The notes beneath the pieces are model-generated. The model was given only the letters and a program-made list of their open reading frames with translations, did no database searches and was not told where the DNA came from. Both the position numbers and the translations under genes were made by a program. Below are positions 11,062 to 23,102 of a DNA stretch of 64,000 nt, piece by piece. The stretch is from positions 1,728,001 through 1,792,000 of the forward strand of contig JAZGTN010000042.1 in NCBI GenBank assembly GCA_037783415.1, read 5' to 3'. The stretch comes from Leptasterias polaris. Lineage: Eukaryota > Echinodermata > Asteroidea > Forcipulatida > Asteriidae. Positions within the stretch are counted from its first letter, which is position 1. Each line of letters begins with the position of its first letter.

Positions 11062-13224
11062 CTGGGGTAGAGGTGTTTGTGGTATCAAGTGGTTGCGTTG
11101 AGACGGAAATTATACACCAACCCTGATGTTAGCCCACTCGTGCGCACGCAATTCAGTGCTAACATAGGCCTTAGATTTCAAAACAGTAAAATTAGCATTT
11201 TCTGTTAAGATATCAAACAATAAAAACAAATGTAAAACAAAATTAAATAAAGAGACATGTTTCGTCTAAAAATAATCACTTCCCACTGACTCTATCCCAA
11301 TAACTGACTTTCATGTAAAAAAAAAAAAAAAAAAAAGGATCGGCGTGGTTAGCCTAAGTTTGCATTTTTTCAGACTAACCATCTCCTTCATTGACACAAC
11401 GTGTGCGGGAAGTTAAAACTTCTATATGCAGTTTTACATTGAATACAAAACACCCCATGATGAACCTACATTTAAAACCTTCCAAAAATGAAAAACCCAG
11501 AATATGCTCTTGGAATTTTGTCCCTGCATATCTCAAAATATAGAAGCACCGATTACATAAAAAAGGTAAGTGTCGGAGCGACATAAAATTAATTAAGAAC
11601 TGGAAATTACAAACGACCGATTGCAGTATGGATTATAGTAAATATAAAATAAACTTCACTGAAATTATATAAACTAGAGCAGCAAAGACGGGTCCATTCA
11701 TTACCAGCAGCACAGAATCTTAAGATGGTTGTAATCCTTGCGTCTACTGCCTCATCAACCACACGTGGCATGCCCTCTACCAACTTTTACCCAAACACGC
11801 CTCTGTGAAGCTGAAATTAAATTGCTTGCGATTAAGACAAAATTAATTGCAATTCGGATAGACTAAGTGCTCGTGTATTTCTCTCTGTCTCTCTTAGCTA
11901 TGTTTAAGCCCTAGCGTGCCTACACGCTCCCAAAATATGAAATCTGTATTAAATCATAGCGGGAATATTTCGCCCGATTCCATTCTAATCACATCACACA
12001 CTGGTTTTCTCCCAAGCCCCCCCCCCCCCCCCCCCAAAGTACAGTTCCTTTGTCGGTGGTGGTCCACAACCTTATACAACCAGCAGTTTTACGCGGCCGT
12101 GTATATGGACAGCTCTAGAGCCCATTTAAAAATTGGACCGTTATTAAATCTTACATAGGTGAATGACAATAGTGCACAACTCCCCTGCGGAAGCGATTAT
12201 GAAAATATTAAACAAACCTACCGGGGACGGGTTTTTGTCCCCCTCCACCTTCATTGTATGAATTTACTGACTGGATTTATAATTTCATATCGTACCCATT
12301 GTGTCTCATTCGGGAGCACATATTATATCAGACACTCTGAAGACCAAATGCAAGGAACAGAATATCCACTCAGAGAATTTCTGCAAGATTTTATCCACCT
12401 TCAAAATGAGCTTTATAGTCATAGTCACTTGACGAAAGCTGGCATTGATTTTAAAATCAGAATAACAAAATATGATTCAATCGTATAGCACGCTGAAAAA
12501 TATTTTCTAAATTATTTCTAACATATGGCGGGGTTTTGCTCATTTTCAAGCTATTGCTCGGCAGTGTTTATCAAATCGACTCCAAATGGTCAAATTTGTA
12601 AAGTTAATGGTTGTTGAACTTTTTTTATGAAAAGCATCAGCCAATATGACAGAGGAACTGTCATTTTGAGAAACTTAACTTGTACCACAATATTCCTGAT
12701 TGAATGGAGGAAACGTTGTGGTTTTCCTTATAACGCCACATCACAAGAAAAAAGTATATACGTTATATAAAAAAGACAGATGCGATGCGAGTGAAATATG
12801 TACAGTTTAATTCTGTACAGGAAGGGGGTTCCGTATATAGACCTTTCTTTTGCCAACCCAGGTTGGAAAAGTATGGAAAGCCATAACTGCAAATCAAAAA
12901 CAGATTGCCACAGTTTGTAGCAGTGTTACACAAATATTCAAAAATAGTGTTGAATTTGTTGGAAACAAATCAACCAATCATGGAAGGTATTTCCGTTCAT
13001 GAATCTTTACAGAAAATGTTGAATTTGGTCACAACATTTTTTAACACGATTGAATGTTTTGCTAACATTCGGCCGTCCATGCCAACCGGCGCACTTTGTT
13101 TATCAACAAAAGAAAGGTCTATTGGCTTAAACCATTTCAAGGTCGGCATGATCTGTTTTTGGGTCAACATTATCCGGAATCTAAAGACACTACCGACCCG
13201 GATTCCCGGATTCCTGGATTCCTA
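11062..13224. other. non-coding; poly-A and poly-C runs
   Basis: Contains an A run near 11319-11337 and a 19-base C run at 12017-12035. The 109- and 113-codon open frames at 12159-12488 and 12905-13246 have no convincing splice context or protein-like composition. Confidence 0.5.
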
Positions 13225-13362
13225 TTGCTTACAAATGTTCTGCTAAGCGAAAAAGAGCACGATACCAGTAATAAATTGTACATATGAGATGGTATTTTGG
13301 CTGGTAACCTTATTCGGGTAAGCATAATTTTGTGCTTAAGCAGCTTATGAAATTGGGCCCTG
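13225..13362. mobile_element. GGGCCCAATTTCATA-family MITE, partial copy
   Basis: The right end reads TTGTGCTTAAGCAGCTTATGAAATTGGGCCC, preceded by the family's TGGCTGGTAACC core. The left end is diverged (TGCTAAGCGAAAAAGAGCACG). Better-preserved copies lie at 44353-44544 and 56552-56745. The element is a pseudo-palindrome built on TGCTTAAGCA. Confidence 0.7.
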
Positions 13363-13553
13363 ATGATAGAATGCAAATAATTGCCAAAGGGACCAGCTAA
13401 GAAACTTGCGTTTCGAGAATTGTTCTCGAAGATAAGTTTACTATAGGCCTAATTCATTCGTAAAGTGTGTACAAGGCAAATCTTTGCGGTTCGTAGCCTA
13501 GCTTCCAATTTAATACTAATAAAACTAAGCTTTGCAGCATTATAGTCATTTTA

Positions 13554-13910
13554 GGCCAAGTAAAAAAAAATACCAGTTGATCGTCCCCGCCCGCATCCTT
13601 TTTTGAGGCCGCATCCTTTTTTTATTATTATTTTTTTTCGATTTTTCCTAAAAAAGACAATATTTGTTTGTATTTTTAATCCACCCTTGACATAATTTTT
13701 TTAAATTTTTGATGTAAACTTACCTCATGCAACAAATAGAAATAAAGAAAGTTAGCGGTGATTTCAAACTGAAGAATTGGTGGCCAGTTTGAATTGAAAT
13801 ACTTGGCGGCCATCTTTGAAAAAAAATAAAAAATAAAAAATAAAAAGGCCCTCATCCTCCTCTTTTTGGAAAAATCAGGACGATCAACTGGTATTTTTTT
13901 AAATTTGGCC
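13554..13910. mobile_element. MITE with ~33-bp TIRs and TTA duplication, PIF/Harbinger-like
   Basis: A 357-bp element whose ends are long inverted repeats sharing GGCCAA, an A-rich run, and TACCAGTTGATCGTCC. TTA flanks both ends (13551-13553 and 13911-13913), the target duplication typical of PIF/Harbinger elements. The interior holds a GCGGCCATCTTT segment and A-rich (AAATAAAA) runs. No transposase frame. The superfamily assignment rests on the 3-bp TTA target only. Confidence 0.75.
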
Positions 13911-13913
13911 TTA

Positions 13914-16400
13914 CCTCGATGACCAAGCATTCAGCAACTAATGTTTGTATTGGTGTTCACTATAAGTGTACAAGGGGATACAGACCAGGTTACATTACAT
14001 GCAATGGTTGAACTGAATTACAAGGCCGTTAGCCAAAGTGATCGACGCCATCTTGGCCAAACATGCATCGCAGTTCCTTACTTCCTATCACTATAAAATT
14101 ATGAGGCGGCTGTGTATTTGGCGGCTTTAACCGTGGCTATTTCTAGGCATCAATCAATCATTCATGGTTCAACATTACCAACCGAACCAATATTTTAAGC
14201 CTTAACATTTTTACTTAATTAGGACAGGGACGATGCTCAATTAAAATGTGCTATCAAGCCTATATCTTAAACCATGGAGCTGTAAGTTGCTTGAATAGAG
14301 CTTTCAGCTTGTCTTGTTTATTGTATATAACCCAGGGCTGTAATGGTTACACTTGATTGAGAATAATATCGCAAATATCAGATATAATGGCTGTCTTTTC
14401 TGTTGGTCAGCCAATACGGCATAGGCGCACCTATTGGTCGAACACTCCAGTTTTACCACCTCCGCTCAAAAGGCTGCATTCCATTCCCTGCTTTACCCCT
14501 CAAAGACATTTTTTGTGGCAGCAATTTACAATTTCAACGAGACGTTGTATTCATAAACCTTAGAAGGTGGTGAAAAGCAGACCATTCTATTTATTGTTTG
14601 TCAGTTTTGTAATCACTGAAACTAGTTCAATACATTTCCTAATATGGATTTAGATAAACGTCAGAGCATCTTTGTATAATGATCGTTTTGTATAATGATC
14701 GTTTTGGATAACGATGGACTGACGTCACACTTTTAAACCTCCATGCGTTTACAAACATGACTGAAGAGCCACGCAGTGTATAATGTGAGGGAATATTATG
14801 AACTTTATAAAATTAGGTCTTATTCTAGCCCCGATCAAGAGCAAGCGAAAGCTCATGTTAACAACCCGCCCAACTGACTTGCGAGTGGGGATTAGGGAGA
14901 CGACCGGGGCCGGTATGATGAGCGCTATCTACCGACCGATGCAGTGGTGGGTTGACACACCAAGGAAGCAGTAGGCTTTGGATGGGAACGGCACTAAACG
15001 AAGACTAGGGAGCAGGGAAAGTGTGCCAGGTTTAAATTAGAGGAAATCCAAGGATTATGGGGGGAAAAGTCCCTAAATCGGGGCCATGAACATTCTTGGC
15101 CTCTGTAGCTAATCAGTTTTGACCTCGGTCTCCTTTTTCTGCTCCTGGAAGACAAATGTTTTTGGATTGCCGCTTTTTATTCGAAGTACATAGAGTTAAA
15201 ATTGTACGAAGTCAAACAGAAGTCTCTATAGGGGGTTTGATATTAATTGATACCTAGTAAGGGAAGGCCACCCTCTAACGGCTGCCTCTCTGATTGTTGT
15301 AGTTACCAGTCTTCTCAGCGACTGTTTTAAAGCCTACCAAATTATTATCATAACTATATAATTGGACATCTGTTTCTTCAATATTGTTCTTGCTTCTCTT
15401 AAAACTTTTTATAAAAGTCCTCATAATTCACAAAATTGACTGAGGATGTCCTCGGTCTGTAAACCATGCCACGTGAGCAAAGGAACAGAGTGTAAAACCA
15501 CCATAGCCCTCGTTGTCAGTGGGTACAGTCACATGCTCGAGCAACTAAAACCATATCCAACCAAAGAGTTAACAATAAATATAACATTAATACACAACCA
15601 TTGTCAAGCTCAGGATTCGAACAAAACTTGTTTTCCTTTTCAGAATTACCTTCGTTTCGCAGTCGTGCCACTTTTCTTAAAGAGAAAAATTGTACTGCTT
15701 TGAAAATGATTTGCTTGAACGAAAAAAAGGAGAAGAAGAAATTAAACTCGAAACAGTTTCTGTGATTTGAATTGCTGTCAAATTCTGCCCACTCGTAGCC
15801 TGTCGATCCGGGGGCCCAGAGATAACCCTAATATTTAATTCAAACCCAATGATGAGCAGTGCATGGTTCGACAACGTGACACGGACACTCTCACATGCCA
15901 GTCGATCGGTTAATTCCTCCCTTGTGCTTTAAAGGCTTCCGTACACGTACAGTGTTCACCCACTTTCTCAATAAGCTGTTAATTAACTGTTTTTGCTATC
16001 ACAGGAAAGAGCGCATAGCACTGGTTTGTTATTCTTTACACGTAGTTGGAGTGTGCAGTGTGGCCAATTGCACCACAATGTAAACTTGTGTACGGTAACT
16101 TGATATATAAGCCAATTTCAAATCGAAATAAATTGGTCGCATTCCCTGTCTGCTCTGGCATCAACATATACGTTAAGTATACAGAAAGAGGGTCTGACTA
16201 TTTTGTTCTGATGCTAGAGACGATTTTTTACATCGATTTCAACGGTAAAATAAAACCATAACAAGTTTCAAGGATATTTTTTTCCTTTTAAATTGACGAT
16301 TTGACAGATTAAAGTTATAATTGTGCATTCATGACTCTATAATTTAGGCTACATGGTTCCGGCTGCTGCCACTCCCGTTGAATTTGCAAGGGTGCATACA
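13914..16400. other. non-coding; small duplication at 14674-14718
   Basis: Contains a short tandem TTGTATAATGATCGTTT duplication. No bounded element or exon was supported. Several 60-85 codon frames are present but lack splice signals. Confidence 0.5.
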
Positions 16401-16428
16401 GGGGTAATCGGTTTGTCTGCAACCCCCA

Positions 16429-16450
16429 CCCCCCCCCCCCCCCCCCCCCC
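16429..16450 (+). repeat. 22-base poly-C tract
   Basis: Uninterrupted run of C, bordered on both sides by shorter CCCCCA runs. It creates Gly-rich artefactual frames on the minus strand. One of many G/C homopolymers of 9-22 bases in this window. Confidence 0.95.
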
Positions 16451-16689
16451 ACCCCCGCGCTTGCATGCAGGCCACTGCCAACCGTACCGTGGGTAACCCT
16501 CCACCCGGGATGACCGATGGATGTTGCCATCTCCCGTTCGTTGGAGATTTTTGTAAAATCGACGGAGAAAACTCCACAGTGGCAGCACCCTTGGTGGTGC
16601 GTCCATTTTCTTACCGTTTTTCTTCTCAGATTAGCTTCATTTTCATCTCAACTCCAAAATCACCACCTTCATCTGAAAACTATTTCCGG

Positions 16690-16905
16690 TCATTTGTTTT
16701 ACCTTCAACCAGTTTAGCACCACATTTTCACCCTCAAGCTAGTTTACCACTTTTTCAAACCACCACCACTTTGTCACCCCTAGACTAGTTTACCACACCT
16801 TTTCACCTCCAAACTAGTTTACCATCACTCTTCACAACTGGTTGACCAAAGCTAATGTTTACTCCTAAACTAGTTTACCACCAACCGTTCACCCCTAAAC
16901 ATGTT
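16690..16905 (+). repeat. degenerate tandem repeat, CTAGTTTACCAC-type
   Basis: About six imperfect units of roughly 30-40 bp, each with an (A)CTAGTTTACCAC core followed by TTTTCACCCC. The plus-strand 107-codon frame that enters it, rich in Ser/Pro/Thr, is likely incidental. Confidence 0.7.
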
Positions 16906-18123
16906 TTCCCCAATCTTAGCGAGCCTGTGTACATGATTGCTCTTTTCGGTGTAGTTCACAACCATTAAACTCAAGTTACGTGTAAACCCGACATCACTAT
17001 GCAGTTATGCTTGTAAAGGCATTTGAAGTACATCCCGGTCCATGCGGTAGAAGACTCATGTAATATTCATGTGTGACGAGCAAGCGCGGCACGCCACTGA
17101 AACACTTCGAGTAGTTCTTCAACAAGTACTTTCTGAAAAGTAGAGTAGCTCACTTGCAATGCGTCGTCGTAATGAAACAACCATTGGAGAAAACTGTCAA
17201 GATTTCATTAGCAGAGACAACATGGTGTAGGAGGGCATGAGACGCCAGCATCAAAAAAGAGAGGGAGAACACAAGCACACTACATCAACACAGTGAACAC
17301 GCGAAACCACTTTAACAAAACGGCACGCAGAGCACGCCGTACGTTTGGACGGCGTGATGATCGGAGAGTAACATTTTAAAGATTTGTGGTGGCGCCTTGA
17401 GGACGCTACAGGGAGGAAAGAAACTGCATTTCAACGTTCGATTTCTTATTGCATTTAGAAAAATAAAATAAAATATATATAAAAGAACACTAGGAATGTG
17501 CACAAACTCCTAGCAGACACAACACGACTCTTATTTTGTGTATAGTCAAAACCTTAATAGGCGGGAAATTTTCACAGGTTGTTTATCCAAAGCCACATAG
17601 ATTTAAATCAATTTGTTCTTCCAAATACAACCAATGGTCTTGAGCTCTTGACTAATTATTGGGTTAACTTGAAATAAGCCAACGGTTTACAACATATAAT
17701 CTGTGAGGGCGCATCAAACGGGCCTTCCTATATAGCTTTGGCAAAGGAAGTTATTGATTTAAGTCACTAATTACCAACGTCGTTTAATAGAGTCTGCTGG
17801 AAGGCTTGGTGTCATTTTGTGGTCGATGCGTTAGCGGATGCGGAAACGAACCCTTGATGATACGTCCCTGCTCCCCCACCAACTACTAGGCTAAGATCTC
17901 TTTGGGCATTCGACCACACATTTTTAGCCTGCTTGTGCTCCCTGTAGATTCTTATCAGAAGAAGATGAAGGTTGTGGAGAGGGGAGGGTTGGTTAATGAT
18001 TCACACTTTGCCTCTTCGCCATTGGCAAGAGTGTACCCAAACCCCTCAGCGGCAACCTTGAGAAAGTTTATCAAGGCGTGCAGTTCTGGTTTAAAGAGAG
18101 CATTCTTATTTTCCCGTCCACCC
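16906..18123. other. non-coding, no feature seen
   Basis: No tandem array or element ends recognised and no exon with both splice signals. Confidence 0.5.
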
Positions 18124-18125
18124 TA

Positions 18126-18404
18126 GACTTGTGGGCAAGTCGTTAAATGTCTGTCGCGGTGATAGCGGAACGGCTCTCTCGCAACTATCCCGCGAGAGGG
18201 CTGCTCTGCGCGAGATTACATCTCCCAAGACTGAATAAATGAATACGTACAGTATTCGGCTTTCACAAGTCGTTAATGACGAAGAGTCGGCAGCCAGCAA
18301 CTTCGCGCGAGAGCAGTGATCTCGCGAGAGCATTCTTTATTACGCTACAACACCACACGCGACTCGACACACCGCGACAAACATTAACGACTTGTCAACA
18401 AGTC
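18126..18404. mobile_element. TA-flanked MITE, CpG-rich core
   Basis: Starts GACTTGTGGGCAAGTCGTTA and ends in the inverse, TAACGACTTGTCAACAAGTC, with about 34 bp of inverted terminal similarity. TA lies on both sides (18124-18125, 18405-18406). The terminal block is itself a small palindrome (GACTTGT...CAAGTC). The 279-bp interior contains repeated CTCTCGC/GCGAGAG words, unusually CpG-rich for this window. A TA target is shared by Tc1/mariner and some other superfamilies. Confidence 0.75.
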
Positions 18405-18499
18405 TACGTCAACCCACCCAGCTCTGAAATGAATACACTCTGTGGACATTCATTGTTCTTTGCACTTAAGAAAGAAAAAACAATCTTCAACATTGGTGA

Positions 18500-18537
18500 A
18501 AACACTGTGTGGACGTGTGTGAGTCCACACAGTGTTT
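18500..18537 (+). repeat. perfect 15-bp hairpin
   Basis: AAACACTGTGTGGAC at 18500-18514 is exactly inverted at 18523-18537 around an 8-base GTGTGTGA loop. No flanking duplication seen. It could be a remnant of a palindromic element; I have no evidence that it is transcribed. Confidence 0.7.
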
Positions 18538-19333
18538 CAAGTCCACATGTGTCAAGTCCCTACATCATGCGGACCTCTTTTGTGCTCAGATCCACATTTT
18601 GTAATGCTTGCCCAGTGTGGTTCAATCATCCCCCACTCCTTTTGGCTCCCCCTCTTTGTTTGATCACGTTCAATATTATAAGTGTTCCCTCCTAACCCAA
18701 GCTGCGCCCTAAACAGCAGAAAGGGATTACATACAAAAACCACACCAGGGCTGCAATTCAGCCTCACCCACGTTGATTTACAGTGACCGACCGCGCACGT
18801 TGATCTCATCGCTAGTATTTGACCCTCAGCCAGTGGTCAATACAAATACACGTCAGACCAATTGCAAACCCTAATCCAGAGTCCAGCTCCCGCCTGGCGA
18901 AAATATAACATGGGCGCCAGTCTAATCTGCCGTTGGATCATCCTCAATATCCAGAAATTAAATTATGAGAATTAGAAAAAGCTGTCACATATTTACCCTT
19001 AAACTAACACGACAACGTACTTATCCAGGTAAAAACAAGTTATGAAACGGCCGGGGACTAATTTATGCATCACCGAGTTGCGAAACAACTCAGTTTTTAT
19101 GGTGTTGCAAAATATAATCCAGCAGCAAGTTTTATTTCCTGTATCAAAATCAAGGGAGTCAATGGTGGAACTTGAATGGTGAGCTCAATTTGTTTTATTC
19201 TTTTTAAAATGAAACCTCTTACATACATTGTTCATAAAAAAAGGAATTACTTCATTCATAGCCACAGAACAACCAGGCATTACAAACATTCCTCACGGGC
19301 TCACTTCATCTGCTTTAGATCTAAAAACTATAT

Positions 19334-19465
19334 TTTGGGGTTGAACAAAGAAAAATTTACTATAGAGCGGGATTTGAACCAACGACCTCCGGACTAACGT
19401 GCTGGCGCTACACCAACTAAGCTATCTAGCCATAATAATGGCGGTCTCCCTATCTTTGACTGTTT
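19334..19465 (-). mobile_element. tRNA-bearing SINE, family A, copy 2
   Basis: Matches the copy at 1619-1839 through the tail, the tRNA-like domain (A-box TAGCTTAGTTGG, B-box GGTTCAAATCC) and the GGGAGACCGCC leader, then loses similarity after CTTTGAC. It is diverged in the D arm (GTGTAG) and so older or truncated. The plus-strand frame overlapping it is a shadow. Confidence 0.75.
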
Positions 19466-20589
19466 TTCATATTCTTTACTGTTGTTACAATCTTCACATT
19501 ATCTAAATAAGTTATAAGGACCACAGGTGCATGGATAAATTTTGTTTTTCCCCATTCACATCAATGTTACCAAAAACCGAGGCTTGATCGGGAATAGTCG
19601 GGCCCTTTCATGGTGTAATGTGAATAAGTACTTCCTATATTATGCAGGGAACACGACAACGATGGTTTAAGTATGACAAAAGGCAACCAGAGCTATTTCT
19701 CATCTAAGGGGCGAAGGCTTAGGCCTATCTTTAAAGGGATACATCATCTTCTTTTTCTGAAGAGTAAATTCCATTCCCATCCTTTAGTTTCCAACAACCA
19801 CACCATAAAACAATTCGGTAAAAATTAAATCAAATTCAGTGATGAGGATTAGTGAAAAAAATGCCACCAACAAAAATACGCATGCAAATGAAAAAAGTAA
19901 CGATGATTGGTCGCCGTCTTCCAAACTCGTACTATCAAAACAAGAACAATTTGAAAGTCATCCCAATTGGTCCCCCCGTACAGTATTTCATTATTAGGTA
20001 AAGAACATGGTACCAGTAACCATTGGGCGTTGAGGTTGAAACTAATCAATTTCTCCTCCTGCTAATTACAAAACCCGTACTAAGTCTTTAAAGAGAGATC
20101 CGGTTAACCGAACTCGTTCAAGCTCAACCTGGAAATCCTCTACTCAGCTATCATCACGAGTCGACTGGTCCACATAAACGCACGCCATTCAATATTAGTG
20201 ATTCCTAAACACGGAATCCCATCAGTCAAGCTGGATCATTAAGCAATCCTACATGATATAGGGGGCCTACTTCTTCTTGCTGTCTCTCTCTCTCTTTTCT
20301 TTGGGAGAACGTTCTGTAATTTTCTCGGCGTGATTTGGGAGAGACCCGATGACAGTTTGTTTTCAGTGATCAGTTAGTGACGGTTGCTGGTCTCATCTTG
20401 GGTTGATTACTACTTGTTATATTTTTTAAAGGTTTTTAGGAAAGGGTTGGGGATAGTGTTTCGTGGGTCACCGCCTTCCCGACGTGTACTTTCAAAACAT
20501 GAACGATCAAGGAACAAGTATGTTAAGTGAGTTCTAAAGGAAAAAGTACAAACTGTAAGGGTTTTCTCCCCCCCCCCCCTTTTTCACCT

Positions 20590-20818
20590 AACACTCTACC
20601 GGGTCAGAATCGTCCTGAATCCCGTGTCCCTGGGATCTGACCAATTTCTGGGTGAGGCTGAGCCGGAAACTGGAAACAGAAGGAATTTAGCTCGAATTTT
20701 GCGTCATTTTGACCCATTTCTGGGTCATTATGATACAGATTCCGGGTCACGCTGACCCAGAAATGGATCAGGCCTCCTGACACACGGAACTGGGTCAATT
20801 TTGACCCAGGAGTTTTTG
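20590..20818. mobile_element. GGGTCA/TGACCC inverted-repeat element, copy 2
   Basis: Bounded by CCGGGTCAGAATCGTCC-like sequence at the left and its inverse TGGGTCAATTTTGACCCAGG at the right, with many internal GGGTCA and TGACCC words. It abuts the 24-bp minisatellite that starts at 20843. Related copies are at 1210-1345 and 32705-32905. Confidence 0.65.
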
Positions 20819-20842
20819 GAGTATACAAGTTTGAATCAAACC

Positions 20843-21306
20843 TCAACTTGTCTATGGGTCTCAGTCTCAACTTGTCTATGGGTCTCAGTCTCAACTTGTC
20901 TATGGGTCTCAGTCTCAACTTGTCTATGGGTCTCAGTCTCAACTTGTCTATGGGTCTCAGTCTCAACTTGTCTATGGGTCTCAGTCTCAACTTGTCTATG
21001 GGTCTCAGTCTCACCTTGTCTATGGGTCTCAGTCTCACCTTGTCTATGGGTCTCAGTCTCAACTTGTCTATGGGTCTCAGTCTCAACTTGTCTATGGGTC
21101 TCAGTCTCAACTTGTCTATGGGTCTCAGTCTCACCTTGTCTATGGGTCTCAGTCTCACCTTGTCTATGGGTCTCAGTCTCAACTTGTCTATGGGTCTCAG
21201 TCTCAACTTGTCTATGGGTCTCAGTCTCAACTTGTCTATGGGTCTCAGTCTCACCTTGTCTATGGGTCTCAGTCTCACCTTGTCTATGGGTCTCAGTCTC
21301 ACCTTG
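20843..21306 (+). repeat. minisatellite, 24-bp unit, 19 copies, two variants
   Basis: Units read TCTATGGGTCTCAGTCTC then AACTTG or ACCTTG. The single A/C variant orders the 19 copies as six A, two C, three A, two C, three A, three C, which is a 5-unit, 120-bp higher-order repeat. Since 24 is divisible by three, frames in both directions stay open (Ser-Met-Gly-Leu or Arg-Pro-Ile-Asp repeats); I regard these as artefacts because no splice signals or non-repeat coding flank them. Confidence 0.95.
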
Positions 21307-21881
21307 TTTCCCGTTCAGTGAACCATTTTGGTTGGACTGAACTCTCCGCGTCATGCCATGTTGTGTGGCAAAGAACACCCTTGCTTTGATGCACCGGTCC
21401 TTTCTCTATGATTTTACTGTCACTATATAATGAGAGAATGATGGGCACATTTGAAGGGGATTGTATTTTCTTCTTGGAGACTGCCTGGAAAGAGTTAAAT
21501 CAATGTGCCTCAAGTGATCAGACCCTTGCGTTTGAATCGTGTCTTCAAAATATTAAGACGCTGCCCGGACGATCGACTATTTCTGAAATAGTTTGAAAAC
21601 TGAGTTTATGAAGTAGCAAGGGAGAGAGAGAAGACTAAAGATAAAGATTCGTTCGGTGAAAGCTCGAACAGACATCCTTAACAGTTTCTAAGCATACAGC
21701 AGTGGAACCCATAATATTTCCAAACTAAACAAACCTTATTCATACAATATCAAAAACATAATAGTAATTTTCGCTTTAATCAAAATACCGTGTGTATGAT
21801 TAATTAAATATTTATTGACAGTAAGAATTTATGACGTCATTAATTAAACCGAATGGGAGACACCGAGTTATTGCAGTGCAG
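21307..21881. other. non-coding
   Basis: Sequence after the minisatellite with no recognised element or exon. Confidence 0.5.
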
Positions 21882-21999
21882 CGCATGCCGTTTCTCCCAT
21901 CCAAATCAAGTGCTCCATCCCCAAGCCCAAGAATCGACCCGGGGGAAATCCATCCATCTCGGCACGGGAAAGAGAAAATATTTACAGGAGGAAACGAGG
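21882..21999 (+). CDS. candidate internal exon, 39 codons, unknown protein
   Basis: The plus-strand segment follows an acceptor-like TTATTGCAGTGCAG and ends at a GTACAA donor-like site, leaving one base of a split codon. The peptide is basic and Ser/Pro-rich (RMPFLPSKSSAPSPSPRIDP, then GEIHPSRHGKEKIF), like a disordered intracellular linker. The open frame begins upstream at 21831. A second plus frame and the minus strand are also open here, so strand and frame are not settled. No family recognised. Confidence 0.35.
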
Positions 22000-22948
22000 G
22001 TACAAACCTTGGGTGAAGCATTGATACCGCCCCTGGCCTCAAGCTGAGGGTGGACTTTTTTAAAAGCCCATGCCTCAATTAAAGTCTCGGCACTTAGTCA
22101 AAAATCAATGCTATGCATTAAAACACAAACTGAAAAAGAAATGGCTTTAAAAAGATCTGTTTGATTTTTATCATTTTTTTCTTTTCTATCCACCTTGAAA
22201 GTTGCCCCAATGCAGCCGTGTGATGGTTGGAATATTAAACACCGTAGTTTGTTCAGGCAGAATAAATTCAGAGAAATAATATGCATAATCAAAATGCACT
22301 GGTGGGTAATACAGGTTTAGTATTAATGTTTACGATTGTCATCTTACTGTTTTGAGGAGTGCATATTTCAGAGCAGAATCAAGGAGTTGCAAAGGAGCAC
22401 GAGGACCAGCCTAACAATGCTGACCCTGAATTCACCACTGGGTTTCAATGCTTTACGTCCAAACTACGGGAATGGTTAACCATCGGTGGAAAAGAGTTTA
22501 ATAGTTACAATGTGAAAGCGTACCGATTGTCAAGTTAGTTCACAGTCCCACAAGTACAAATCTGGGTACTTTGTACAAATACAGGTTTTCTCAGGCTTGC
22601 GAGCTAGTGGGCATCAGTGGTTTTAGTACCAGAAAATATGTAATACTAATAATAATTACAGTCATCCACAGAAATATGTCCGACTGAAAAAAAGTCTGTC
22701 AAAGTCGATCTAACGGTATTCAGCAATTGAATACCCGCAATCTGTTTTGATGACAACGACCACAATAATCACGTGCTATACCTAAATAAAATGCATAACA
22801 AAAAACCGTAAGCGTATTTCGTCGTTTTCACAGAAATTAGATGCAACTCAGTGTAGGGCCTATGGTTGGTATGGTGTCGGAATTGAAAACTAGCGAATGG
22901 GAATGCATCTTCTCAAAACAATGATAAAGGCCTACTTTCCATAACAAT

Positions 22949-23102
22949 TGGGTCCTTTTCCAAACCCCGGCTTCGGCTCCGGCTCCGGCTCCAGGCTCCG
23001 TCTGATGTTCGAACCACCGCGTGCAAATACACGCTGTAGGAACAATCTATAACGGAGCCCAAGCCGGAGACGGAGCCCACGCCGAGGTTTGGAAAAGGGC
23101 CT
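22949..23102. mobile_element. GC-rich inverted-repeat element
   Basis: Arms share GGNCCTTTTCCAAACC and then GGCTCCG-rich blocks (left arm to about 23000, right arm from about 23050), inverted around a short unique centre. No clear target duplication. The arms are built from repeated CGGCTC/GGAGCC words, so a strong fold-back is expected. The minus-strand 84-codon frame across it is incidental. Confidence 0.65.

Noticed and set aside
12159..13246. 109- and 113-codon plus-strand frames
   Set aside because: Composition is ordinary for AT-rich non-coding DNA, no acceptor or donor was found, and the second runs into a MITE.
20604..21302. 232-codon minus-strand frame (RLRPIDKV repeats) and 157-180 codon companions
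   Set aside because: They are translations of the 24-bp minisatellite in three frames, with no splice or non-repeat coding support.
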